Below are positions 1-10,900 of a DNA stretch of 64,000 nucleotides, piece after piece. Source of the stretch: Nomia melanderi. Lineage: Eukaryota > Arthropoda > Insecta > Hymenoptera > Halictidae. The stretch covers positions 9,928,606-9,992,605 of the forward strand of contig NC_135009.1 of NCBI RefSeq assembly GCF_051020985.1. Reading direction: 5' to 3'. The first letter of the stretch is position 1; each line of letters starts with the position of its first letter. The notes beneath the pieces are model-generated. The model was not told the origin of the DNA, made no database searches, and saw only the letters and a list, made by a program, of their open reading frames with translations. The position numbers and the translations under genes were made by a program.

Positions 1-414
1 AATTACACCTTTCGTACAAACGTATAGAACATCGTTTAAGTAATTAATTATTAGGAGGGTACAGTGCATATAAAGAATCGTATAAATGTATATATTTATA
101 TTTATATATATATTTGTGTATATATATATATATAATGACGCCAGCTCGCCGGAGAAGCAAATTCGCGATCGGTCCTCCGCGCGAGCCGCTGTTTGAGCTT
201 TGAGATTTCGCGTACCTTTCGTCGTGTCTTTCTTTCATCGCCCTCGCGTTTTTTTTATTTTCTTTCTTATCTCTCTTTCTTTTTTTTGTCCTCTCGCCTC
301 CTCGTTTTCGTTCTCTTTTTTGTCTCTTTTTTTCCCATTCTTCTTCTCTTTCAACATATATAAATGTAATACCAAGCACACACACGCACGCACGCACTCA
401 CGCACGCACGCGCA
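1..414. other. Downstream intergenic sequence, AT microsatellites and pyrimidine tracts
   Basis: This holds a TA-rich microsatellite (86-135), a long T/C-rich tract (240-350) and the GT-rich element next to the poly(A) site. I see no gene. Open frames on either strand (such as 200-607 plus and 44-397 minus) are low-complexity translations of these tracts. Confidence 0.6.
86..135. repeat. TA-rich microsatellite
   Basis: Interrupted tata/tttata repeats with one tgtg break. A simple sequence repeat with no apparent function. Confidence 0.85.
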
Positions 415-417
415 CCC
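378..417. repeat. CA/CGCA microsatellite
   Basis: The plus strand reads cacacacacgcacgcacgc and similar. On the minus strand it gives the GT-rich run just downstream of the tenectin poly(A) signal, so its length could vary while still affecting 3'-end formation. Confidence 0.8.
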
Positions 418-430
418 GGACGCGATCAAG

Positions 431-436
431 TTTATT
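431..436 (-). terminator. Polyadenylation signal AATAAA with GU-rich downstream element
   Basis: On the minus strand AATAAA at 436-431 is followed, 15-55 nt downstream, by a GT/GC-rich stretch (417-378) that would act as a GU-rich downstream element. This is the best-formed poly(A) site after the tenectin stop codon. Cleavage is expected at about 405-422. Confidence 0.55.
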
Positions 437-1511
437 GCACGGGGGGTAGGGGGTCTATTGGGGATGATATATATATGTATATGTATGTATATCATCGGTC
501 GCGATAAGGGCGATTCCGTTCATCGTCGCGCGAGCGACGCAGGTGTAGCGACGGTTTCTTGTCGGTTCCTTGCTCAATCGCATACGAGCACGCGTGAACG
601 TCGTTAAGCAAACACGCGAGTAAACCGTGGACCGACTGACAGCCAGAGAATCGATCTGGGTCTGAGTCGATCGCGCGACTGATCGCCGTAGGTCATCGTC
701 GTTCCCAGTTTCGGCAGCGGCATCGTAAGAGCAATGTCCCCAAACGCTTGCGTGCGCTCGATCGTACGAGGGAAATCAGCGAGTTCTTGATACATTTCAC
801 GCAAAAAGTCGGCGTAAAATTTTTCTTCCTGTTCTTTGAATAAAAGACAACTGGCACGATTGTCTCTCGCACGATCGTCGAATACTGTTACAATGTCCGC
901 TGAGCACGCAAGAAATCTTTTTCTCTTTTGTTCTTCTTTCTAGCATTCTTGCATTATTTTCGTCACGTTTTCCCCCAAAAAATTCATTTGTCCCGTCACC
1001 GATTTTTTGTATATCTTTTTTCGCTTTTTTTTAATTTTTTTCTTCCCTTATAAGTTTTAAACGCGATTCCTCGAGGGAACGAAACTCTGAACGACGACGA
1101 TCGTGGTCGGAAATCAGCGCCGATTGGCTGCCACGAAACGAAAGTAGTGCCGCTGTTTCTTTCAGCACTGACGAAGGCACAGTCATAAGTCTCGTACGTT
1201 CGGCAACAATTTTTCCCAAATATTTCTCTCCTCCTCCGCGACCGCCGTTTCTACTCGTACAAAAAAATGGCGTGTGGGACGTGGAACTATCACGAAATAT
1301 TCTTCACTATCCCGTTTCCCGTTCCACCCGGTTCCTCCGATCCGTCACGTTTGGCACCAGAAACGAGCATCGCAGCTAAATTCCATTTTTCTTCTCCTCT
1401 TTTTCGCATATTATAATTTTTTTTGTTCATTTTTACATCGCTTAAAGTCCCTTCTCTCCGTTTCACCGTGTCCCGATCCGGCCTATCCACTTATCTCGTG
1501 CTCTATCCTTA

Positions 1512-1517
1512 TTTATT
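1512..1517 (-). terminator. Alternative polyadenylation signal AATAAA
   Basis: A minus-strand AATAAA lies about 305 nt after the stop codon. The downstream sequence is A/G-rich rather than GT-rich, so it looks weaker than the site at 431-436. Confidence 0.25.
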
Positions 1518-1545
1518 CCCTCTTTTCTCTCTTTCTCTTTCGCGC

Positions 1546-1606
1546 ACTCTATCTCTCTCTCTCTCTCTCTTTCGCTCTCGCTCGCTCTCTCTCTCTCATT
1601 CTCTCC
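1546..1606. repeat. CT microsatellite with CG interruptions
   Basis: A run of ctctctct broken by ttcgctctcgctcg. On the transcript strand it is a GA-rich tract inside the probable 3' UTR. Confidence 0.85.
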
Positions 1607-1821
1607 TTCATTATATAACATAATATAATATTATTAATATAAACGTTTACGTTTTGGCCACTCAGTTCGTGTTCGCTGAAGCACAATTATTGTCTGTGTT
1701 CTGCGACATTTAGATAGTTTAGAATATTCGTTTAAATTCACTTTTATACAACACTGTTCCTCCTCTAGGCTTCCTCGTGTCTACCCCACAGCAGTGGATC
1801 CTCGGGATCGTGTTGGCCGGC

Positions 1822-1924
1822 TCATCTCCTCCTTCTGGCCGTGGCCGCCGCGAACATCTGCCTCAACATCGGTTCCGAGTTGCACACCCGCGGGTCGCAC
1901 TTCATATTACCGTCGCCTCCGCAA
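1822..1924 (-). CDS. Tnc: Tenectin-like gene, last coding exon (end of VWC6, stop)
   Basis: 103 nt. The acceptor attttcag-type tract ends at 1925, and the first base T completes the split Thr codon (AC plus T) of the large exon. The frame continues the CxxCxC core begun there (CLQC then TCGGDG), followed by MKCDPRVC and NSEP, then a short tail ending in Arg4 and TGA at 1822-1824. VWC6 has only the first half of the fold, with no CCP motif or final cysteine. Continuation of the cysteine pattern exactly across the splice is strong evidence for this exon. Confidence 0.85.
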
Positions 1925-4900
1925 CTGAAATGTCAACATTCATTTTTACCTCATTTATTGTCTGACAGCTTAGAAATGTTATACAGCTGTATATAGTTTA
2001 CAAGAATTTACTTATTGTAACAGTAAAAGGATAATGTCATTTCATTCCAACCTCTAAAAGTTGCTAAACACTTTCAAATATAAAAAGATCAAGACAGATT
2101 AAATATAATAAATCAACGACACTTTCCATCGGAACAAAGAGTTGATCTCAGAGTCCAGCTGTTAAATCTCAATAATACTGAAATCTAAAAGAGAACTTAC
2201 GTGCACTGGAGGCAAGGTCCTGACGCGGACCTAATGACTTCCCCAACGCGGTACGCTTGTCCGCGAACCTGGCAACCGCTTCGTTTCGCGGCTCCTTTGT
2301 ACGCGTGTGCGTGGAAGTGCGGCGGTAACGTGGTGGTGGTGGTGGTCGTGGTCGTGGTGATGTTCAACGTCGTGGCCATCGCGACGGGGCACTCGTATCT
2401 CGGGCAACAGAAGCCGCTGATCGGTTCCTCGTGGCAGCCGCGGATCGGTGGCGGGCAACTCTGCTGGAGACAGATGATGTCGCTACGGAAGCAGAAACAG
2501 AAGTCGCACGGGTCGTCCCTGGGCACTTGTTGCGCCGACACGTACACCTTGCCGCCGTATCGGCAAGTGCCTGGTCCGTAGATAGCCTGGTCGTCTTCGT
2601 CGTAGTCTTCTTCGTGACTTCCCTCTGCCGGGAAGTGAGGGCTTTCCTCTCCGGTACCCGCTTGATTTGGATATTCTAGAGGACCTGATGACATGTCAGG
2701 GATGCTAGGATGTACCGGCTTGCCGGTTTCATACGTGTGGTTCACTGGCTGAAGGTGTTCATCGAATCCGACTGTCGAATGAGCTTCCGCCTTCTCAGTA
2801 GTTTGAGCAGCTTCTGATGGCGTGGGTTCACCAGGATGAGCACCTTCCTCGATACCTTCCTCGTGCTCTTCTTCTGACGTTTCAGCGATCGATGGCTCCG
2901 TTGGAAGTCCCTCAGCTTTGGTCACGTGTTCTGCGACTGGTGCCTCGGTCGATGGTTGGAGTTCTTCGGGTTTCACGCTTTCCGTATGTTCTACTGGCAA
3001 TATTGGCTCCGTGACGTTTTTCTCTTGTGGCAGCTCTGTCGACGATTGGACCGGTTGTTCCGGAGACTCTTCAACTTCCGGAGCTTTCTCTGCCTCCGTT
3101 GATGCTTCCACTGCAGGTTCCGTGACAGGTTGAGCTTCTGTCGTTTGGCTCGGTGCAGTTTCTATCGTCGTAAGTTCTTCAGGTGTTGCTGCAGTTTCGG
3201 TGGTTTCTACCGGCGATGGTTGTTCCTCGTGAGGAGATGTTTCTTCGGATACTGCCGAGGGAGTGCTTGGTTGAGCTTGCTCTGCTTCGGTTACTGGAGC
3301 CCTGGTCGGTTGTTCCTCTGCTACAGAAGGTTCTGTCGCACTTGGTGTTACTTCTTTGATCAAAACGCCTTCTGTGGTCTGCGGAATTTCTTCTGTCGGT
3401 TGTGATCCCTCTTCAGCTTTAGCGGTTGTCTGTTCTTCGGGAAGAGCTTTTTCTGGTACCTCGGTAGCCTCTTCTGGTTTCTCAGAAGGTTTCTGCTCGG
3501 GAAGAGCTTCCTGCGTTGTTAATTCTTCAGGTTGAATCTTCTCGGTTACTTCGGGTTCAACTTTCTCGGGTGCTTGGGTAGAGAGACCACTCTCAGGAGC
3601 CTCGCTAGTAAGTTCTTTCTCCGGTGTTTCGGTTGTAGCTGTTACTGCTTCTCCTGGAATCTCCTTTTCTGGAACCTCTTCTGCCGGAGTTACCTTCTCG
3701 GGAGCTTCAGTAGGCAGTGCCTTCTCAGGTATTTCCGTCGCTTCTTTCTCTGGCACTTCAGCGGGAGCTGGCGTTTCACTCGGTGTCTCTTTCTTCGGTA
3801 CTTCAGCAGGTGTTTCTTCCTCAGGGACTTCAATAGTCGTTACTGGTACCTCTTTCTCCGGCTCGCCAGGGTGTTCTTGTTCCGTAGCTTCAGTCGGCGT
3901 TTTCTTCTCGGGCATTTCGGTGGGACCAACTTCAGGTGCCTTTGAAGCAGGCTCAGTCACTTCTTGAGTCTCGGGAGTCGGGGTCGTCTGTTGTTCCGTC
4001 GAAGGTTTGCCTGTTTCCGCTTCCACCGGTGACGTTTCAGTCTGCTGAGTTACTTCTGGTACACCTTCCTCTGATGGTTTCTCTCCCATGGTGGTCTCTT
4101 CGGTCGGGCTTACTTCGCTGGGAGTGGTTGGAGCCTTCTCTTCAGCCACGCCTTCAGCTTCAGTGACAGGTTTTTGTTCTTCTTCTCCTTGCTCAGGCAA
4201 CATTGACGAACCTTCAGGTGCCAAGGTCGAGCCGGCTTCTGCAGCTGGAGACGTGGACGGGCTAGGTTGTTCTTCACCTGCCTCAGTAACACCTTCAGCT
4301 TCAGGAACAGTCTTGGTTGGCTCAGTAGGTACTACACTTTCCTCCGTGCTCGGTTTCTGAGTTTCCTCCTCAGGCTTATGTTCTTCAGCAGCAACCGGTG
4401 AAATGGTTTCTTGTTTGACTGGTGGTTCTGTCTGCTCTTTTACGGAGATACCAGGAGCCTCGGTCATTTGCTCCTGTGGCATCTGTTCTGGAGCTTTCGT
4501 GACTTCTTTTTCAGACGGCGTCTCTCCTTCAACTGGACTGACAGGTAATTCGGTTGTGGGTTGCTCTTGACCAGGTTCTGCTTTAGGTCCATCGGTAGCA
4601 GCTACTTCGGTAGGCATAGCCTCTTCAGCAGGTTGTTTAGTTGCTTCTTTAGGCAAGCCAGTTTCAGAAATTGCTTTCGTGGTGGTAGCTTCGGGAACTG
4701 CTGAAACTTCTTCCTGGGGTACAATCGATGGCGTACTTCCTTCCTCAGCAGGAGAAATGGGCGCAGAAGTCTGGTCCTCTGGGGATGGTGTCTTCTCAGG
4801 TTGCTGTTCTTCTGGCACAGTCTGTACTGATGCCTCGGAAGTAACTTCTTCAGGCTTTGTGATTCCTTCTTCTTTAGGGGTCACCTGAGGTTCGGTCGAT

Positions 4901-7900
4901 TCTTCAGGTCCAACTTTAGCAGCCTCGGTAGAACTTGGCACTTGTTCTTCAGGCAGTTTCTCAGGCTGCTGCGTGGGTCCTTCAGTGTGCTCTTCGATGC
5001 CTTCCGTAGTTCCTTTGACTTCACCTTCAGTCACAGGCGTTTCTTTGGTTTGTTCCTCCTCGGAAGGCACCGAGGGCTGTGAAACTTCAGCTGGCACCGT
5101 TTGTTCTTCTTCAGATGGAAGTGGTTTCTTAGTAGTTTCAGTTTCACCGGCAAGTGTCGTCGCTTCTTCCGTAGGTGCTTCAGTTGGTCCTTCTTTAACT
5201 GTGCCAAGTACTGTAGTCTCTTCAGATAACGGAGCCTTAGTGGTTGCTGGAATTTCTTCAGTGACAGGTTTACCTTCTTCAGTTTCAGTGGTTTGTGCTT
5301 CTACCGGTACCGTTGCTTCTTCTCCTGGTTTCACAACTATTGGAGTAGATGTTTCAACACTTGGTCCCTCAGTTTCAGCCTCAACTGGTTGAGTAGTCTG
5401 CAATTCACCTTCTGGTTGTTCAGGCTGGGCTGCTTCAGTTGGTTTAGCTTCTCCTTCCTCCGCAGGTTTCTCAGGTTGTCCTTCTAATCCAGGTGTAGTT
5501 CCTTCTTTCACTTCCTTCTGGCCTTCAGTAACCGGTTGTTCTTCTTCAGGCTCCTTACTGATACCTTCCTCAGGAGTTGCAGGAGAAACAGTTGCCTCTT
5601 CACCCAAAGGCTTGTGCTCTTCTACCATTGGTTCTTCGCCCATTGGTTTCAGAGTGGTAGGCGCAGCTTCCTTTCCAATTCCAGTAGTGGTTTGTTCCTC
5701 CGGAATTTTCTCTGTCGTGACAACTGTCGGCTCCTCGCTCGGTGTCTCCTGTCCCGGAGTTTGTTCTTCGGGCGGTTGCTCAGAAGATGGCGCTTTAGTT
5801 GCTTCTTGTTCTTCAGGGGTAGTTACTGCCGGCGTTTCTTTCGGTAACTCTGGAGCCTGACTAGAAGTCTCTACCTGCGAGGGAACTGTGCTGACAGCAG
5901 GTTCTTCAGATTCTTTTGGAGATTCTGCTGGAGTGGTCGGTTGCGCAGGCTCGGGTTCAAGGGATTTTGGTGTCGTTTGAGCTGCCTCGGTTAGTCCAGG
6001 TACAGTCGTTGCTTCTTGCTCTTTCTCACCCTCGACTGGTGCCTTAGTTGTTTCATGGGTCGGCGTCTCCGTAGGCGACACGGTCTTCTGCTCTTCTTCG
6101 GGTTCATATTTAGGCGTTTCGTGCTCGATCATGTGATTATCGGATTCCAGTACCGCCGTAGGTGTTGAATCGCAAGTGTACATTGGACAACAAGGGTTCT
6201 TGCCAGTGTGGATCGGCATACAGTTGGACAGATGGCTCGGCGGCGGAGGACATTCGACAAGATCGCACTGGATAATGCTGCTCAAACAACGACACCTGAG
6301 TTGGCAAGGATTGGCGGGGGGAACAGCAGAGTTGTTGCCGTAAGATTGTCCCTCGATGAGACAGTTGCCTTCTCCTGGTATCTCTGCTGGCACATGAGGC
6401 GGGTACTCTGGAGTTGCTTCTTCTTGAGGCATCTCGGCAGCCATTGTGGATTGCTCAACCTGCTCGGTCGTTCCTTTCGGTACAATTTCCGCGTGCGGAG
6501 TGGTTTCTGGCGTTTCTTCCGTCTTACCTGGCGGCAAAGTGGACAATTCCGGAATCTTCTCTTCGCTCGGCGCTTTCGTTTCTTTCTCGACTGGAAGTTG
6601 TGTCGTAGCTTCTTTCAATGAAAGTTCCTCCGTTGAGACTACTTCAGGAGCTGGCGTCTTTTGTTCTTCTTCGGGCAACGCGGAAGCTTCTGTGGATGCT
6701 TCAAGAACTGCTTCGGTGGAAGATACTTCAGGCTGCTGAGTACTAATGCCTTTTTCTGGTGCTTGAGTTTCACTAGTTTCTTCGGTTAGTACACCTGCCG
6801 TTGAAGCTTCGATTGGTACTTCTTCCGTAACTTTCTCACCTTCTTGTGGAACGGCCTTAGCAAGTTCGGTAGATGCTTCTTCCTGGACAGTAGGTGTTTC
6901 AGTAGGTTTTTCTTCTGGCGCAGCTACTTCCGTCGGTGCTCCTTCAGTTGGGGAAGCTGGTTCTCCTGCAACGATCGTTGCAGACTCGGTTGTTTCTTTC
7001 GAGACTTCGGTTGATGCTTCAGGTTCCTTGGCTCCAACCGTGCTAACTGTTTCTTCTATGCCTGGAAGCTCTGTTGGCACCTGTTCCGCACCTTCAGACG
7101 GTTTTTGCTCGGTTACTGGCGTTTCTGTGGAAACTTCTCCAGAAACTGGTAACTCGCTGACACTTTCCTGAGGAGTTTCGGCTTCCGCCGGCTTTCCTTG
7201 TTCCATTGGCAGTTCAGTAGGATGTTCCTCGACGGATTTCTCAGTTGGCTCTTGTTCTGCCGCTGGCGTTTCTTCCGAAGAAGGTTGTTCACTTGGTTTC
7301 TTTTCCTCAATCGAAGGTTCAGTTGGCTGTGCTTCGACAGATTTTTCAGTCGGTTCCTCTGCCTTTCCGGGTTCTTCACCTGCGATGGGACCTTCAGTTG
7401 GCTGTTCCCCTATTACAGACTTTTCTGTGGGTCCTGCTTCCTCGCTTGGAACCTCCACTTGAACAGCTTTCTCAGTTGGTTGCTCTTCTGCCATAGATGC
7501 TTCAGTTGTTGGCACGCCCTTTTCAACAGGTTTTTGTTCTTCGACAGGTGCCTCAGTTGGTTCTGTTCCCTTTGAAGTCTCTTCCACCGGTTTTTCAGTT
7601 CCTTCGGCAGGTAATTCAGTTGGTTTTCCTTCTTCAACAGGTTTCTCTTCCTCTACTCTAGGAACTTCAGTTGGCTGTTGTGCAGGGCCTTCAGTCGATT
7701 TTCCTTCTGTAACTGGTTCTTTTTCTTCCGCAGGACTTGTAGTTAGTTCTGCTCCTGGCGCAGATTCTTCAGTTGGCCTTCCTTCCTCAGCAGGTCCTTC
7801 TGTTGGCTTTCCTTCCTCAGCAGGTGCTTCTGTCGGCTTTTCTGCCTCGGCAGGTCCTTCTGTTGGCTGTTCTACCTCGGCAGGTCCTTCTGTCGGTTTT

Positions 7901-10900
7901 TCTGCCTCGGCAGGTCCTTCTGTTGGCTGTTCTGCCTTGGCAGGTCCTTCAGTTAGCTTTTCTTCCTCAGCAGGTCCTTCTGTTGGCTTTTCTGCTTCAG
8001 AAGGTCCTTCAGTTGGCTGTTCTGCCTCGGCAGGTCCTTCTTTTGGCTTTTCTGCTTCGCTAGGTCCTTCTGTTGGCTTTCCTTCCTCAGCAGGTCCTTC
8101 TGTTGGCTTTTCTGCTTCAGAAGGTCCTTCTGTTGGATTTCCTTCCTCAGCAGGTGCTACTGTCGGTTTTTCTGCCTCGGCAGGTCCTTCTGTTGGCTGT
8201 TCTACTTCGGCAGGTCCTTCTGTCGGTTTTTCTGCCTCGGCAGGTCCTTCTGTTGGCTGTTCTGCCTTGGCAGGTCCTTCTGTCGGTTTTTCTGCTTCGG
8301 CAGGTCCTTCAGTTGGTCTTCCTTCCTCAGCAGCTCCTTCAGTTGGCTTTTCTTCTTCGACTGGTCCCTCAGTTGGTTTTTCTGCTTCGCTAGGTCCTTC
8401 TGTTGGCTTTTCTGCTTCGGCAGGTCCTTCAGTTGGTCTTCCTTCCTCAGCAGCTCCTTCAGTTGGCTTTTCTTCTTCGACTGGTCCTTCAGTTGGCTTT
8501 TCTTCTTCGACTGGTCCCTCAGTTGGTTTTTCTGCTTCGCTAGGTCCTTCTGTTGGCTTTTCTGCTTCGGCAAGTCCTTTTGTTGGCTGTTCTGCTTCGC
8601 TAGGTCCTTCTGTAGGCTTTTCTTCTTCAGCAGGTCCTTCTGTAGGCTTTTCTTCTTCAGCAGGTCCTTCTGTAGGCTTTTCTTCTTCAGCAGGTCCTTC
8701 TGTTGGCTTTTCTGCTTCGGCAGGTCCTTCTGTAGGCTTTTCTTCTTCAGCAGGTCCTTCTGTAGGCTTTTCTCCTTCAGCAGGTCCTTCTGTTGCTTTT
8801 TCTTCTTCAGCAGGTCCTTCTGTTGCTTTTTCTTCTTCAGCAGGTCCTTCTGTTGCTTTTTCTTCTTCAGCAGGTCCTTCTGTTGGCTTTTCTGCTTCGC
8901 TAGGTCCTTCTGTTGGTTTTCCTTCCTCGGCAGGTCTTTCTGCTGGCTTTTCTGTTCCGGCAGATCCTTCTGTTGGCTTTTCTACTTCAGCAGGTCCTTC
9001 TGTTGGCTTTTCTGCTTCGGCAGGTCCTTCAGTTGGTCTTCCTTCCTCAGCAGCTCCTTCAGTTGGCTTTTCTTCTTCGACTGGACCTTCAGTTGGTTTT
9101 TCTTCCTCCGCAGCTCCCTTAGTTGGTTTCTCCGCTTCAGCAGGTTCTTCCGTTGGCCTTTCTTCCTCGGCAGGTTTCTCAGTTTTCTGTTCTTCACTAG
9201 GCGTCTCTCCTTCAGCGGCCATCTCAGTTACTGGTTCTCCTTCTGTAGGCTTTTCAGTTGGCTTCTCTCCTTCAAGAGATGGCTCCTGAGTGCCTTCCGG
9301 TTTTTGTTCTACCTCCGGTTGTTTCTCCACACCCTGTTCATCCTCTTTACGCTCAGAAGGCTTAGTTGGTCTTTGTTCCTCGAGTGGAGCCTGAGTTTCT
9401 TGTTTCTCCGCACCCGCTTCAGTAACTGACTCCTCTGTTAGTGGCACCTCAGCCATTGATGCTTCAGTTTGCGCTTCTTCTTTCATTGGCTTCTCCGTCT
9501 TTTGTTCCTCTTCACCGCCGACAGTCGATGGTTCTTTGATCAAAGGTCCTTCTGTCTGTTCAATAGATGGTTGCTCGGAAGATTCCTCTTCTGTTGGTTT
9601 CGCTTCTTCAGCAGAAACTACTGTAGGATGAACTTCTACCATTAAAGTGCTTTCCGTTGGTTTTTCGCCCTCTTCAGTTACTGGTGCAGTTTCAACTTCA
9701 GGTGCAGCTGTTTCCTTCAGAACTTCCTCCGTGACAGGTTTCTCACTGGCTTCTTCGCTCACTGGCATTTGCGATGTACCTTCCTCTTCACTTTCCGTAG
9801 CCTTTGCAGTAGTTGGAGCTTGTTCCTCTCCAGAAACTGATTTCTCAGTCATTTGCTCCTCGGGTGCTTGTTCTTCAGAAATTACTTTCTCAGTTGCTTG
9901 TTCTTCAGGCATTTCTTCTCCAGTAGCTGGTTTCTCAGTGACTTGTTCCTCAGGTTCCCCTACACCGGCAATTGGTTTCTCAGTGACTGGTTCCTCAGGT
10001 ACCTCTTCTCCAGTAACTGGTTTCTCAGTGACTGATTCCTCAGGCATTTCTTCTCCAGCAGCTGGTTTCTCAGTAGCTTGTTCCTCGGGTGTTTCTCCTC
10101 CAGCAGCTGGTTTCTCAGTAGCTTGTTCCTCGGGTGTTTCTCCTCCAGCAGCTGGTTTCTCAGTAGCTTGTTCCTCGGGTGTTTCTTCTCCAGCAGCTGG
10201 TTTCTCAGTAGCTTGTTCCTCGGGTGTTTCTCCTCCAGCAGCTGTCTTCTCCGTAGCTTGTTCTTCAGGTGTTTCTTCTCCGGCAATTGGTTTCTCAGTG
10301 ACTTGCTCCTCAGGTTCCTCTTCTCCAGCAACTGGTTTCTCAGTGACTGGTTCCTCAGGTGCCTCTTCTCCAGCAACTGGCTTCTCAGTGACTGGTTCCT
10401 CAGGTGCCTCTTCTCCAGATACTGGTTTCTCAGTCACTTTTTCGTCAGGTATCTTACCGCCGATCTTCTCACTTAAATCAGATGGTTCAGTAGTAGTACC
10501 CTGTTCAGCCGGTGCCTCTGCTTCGCTCACAGGTTTCTCATCTGGGATTTGACTAGCTTCCGTAGGCACTTCAACATGCGGAGCTTCGGTGGACTGACCT
10601 AAAGTGCTTTCCTCAGCCGGTTTGCTTTCCGTGACTGCTTCTTGCGTTGCTGGTTGTTCCGTCGGTTGTTCCTCTGCAACAGGTGGCTGAGCCGTTTCAG
10701 CCGGATGTTCCACAGGTTCTGTCTCTTTCTCGCCTTTAGGATGCTCTACTTCTTCGCTAGAGTCACCAATTTCCTCAGACGATGTTTCTCCAGATTCATC
10801 AATGGTCAGTGTCTTTGTTGGCATTTCTTCCTCGATCGAAGTTTCCTTTGACGGTGGTACTTCGGACGATGAAGCTTCAGTAGTATGTTCTTCCGGTGTA

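Larger units (their letters stand above)
415..1821 (-). other. Probable 3' UTR of the tenectin-like gene
   Basis: This runs from the stop codon at 1822 to the first well-placed polyadenylation signal (431-436). It contains an alternative AATAAA at 1512-1517, a GA-rich tract in the transcript (CT on the plus strand) at 1546-1606, and several T- or A-rich runs. Two short same-strand open frames (604-804 and 1031-1219) have no recognisable content. The extent is inferred from signals only, and use of the signal at 1512 would make the UTR about 330 nt. Confidence 0.5.

Noticed and set aside
838..843. Plus-strand AATAAA as the end of a convergent gene
   Set aside because: No plus-strand coding sequence precedes it in the window, and it lies in the probable tenectin 3' UTR.
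7937..9289. 450-codon plus-strand open frame of SVGFSASAGP repeats, and other long frames across the array
   Set aside because: Antisense shadow of the 30-bp coding repeat. A unit whose length is a multiple of three keeps any stop-free frame open. The minus-strand frame joins VWC domains and spliced exons in phase.
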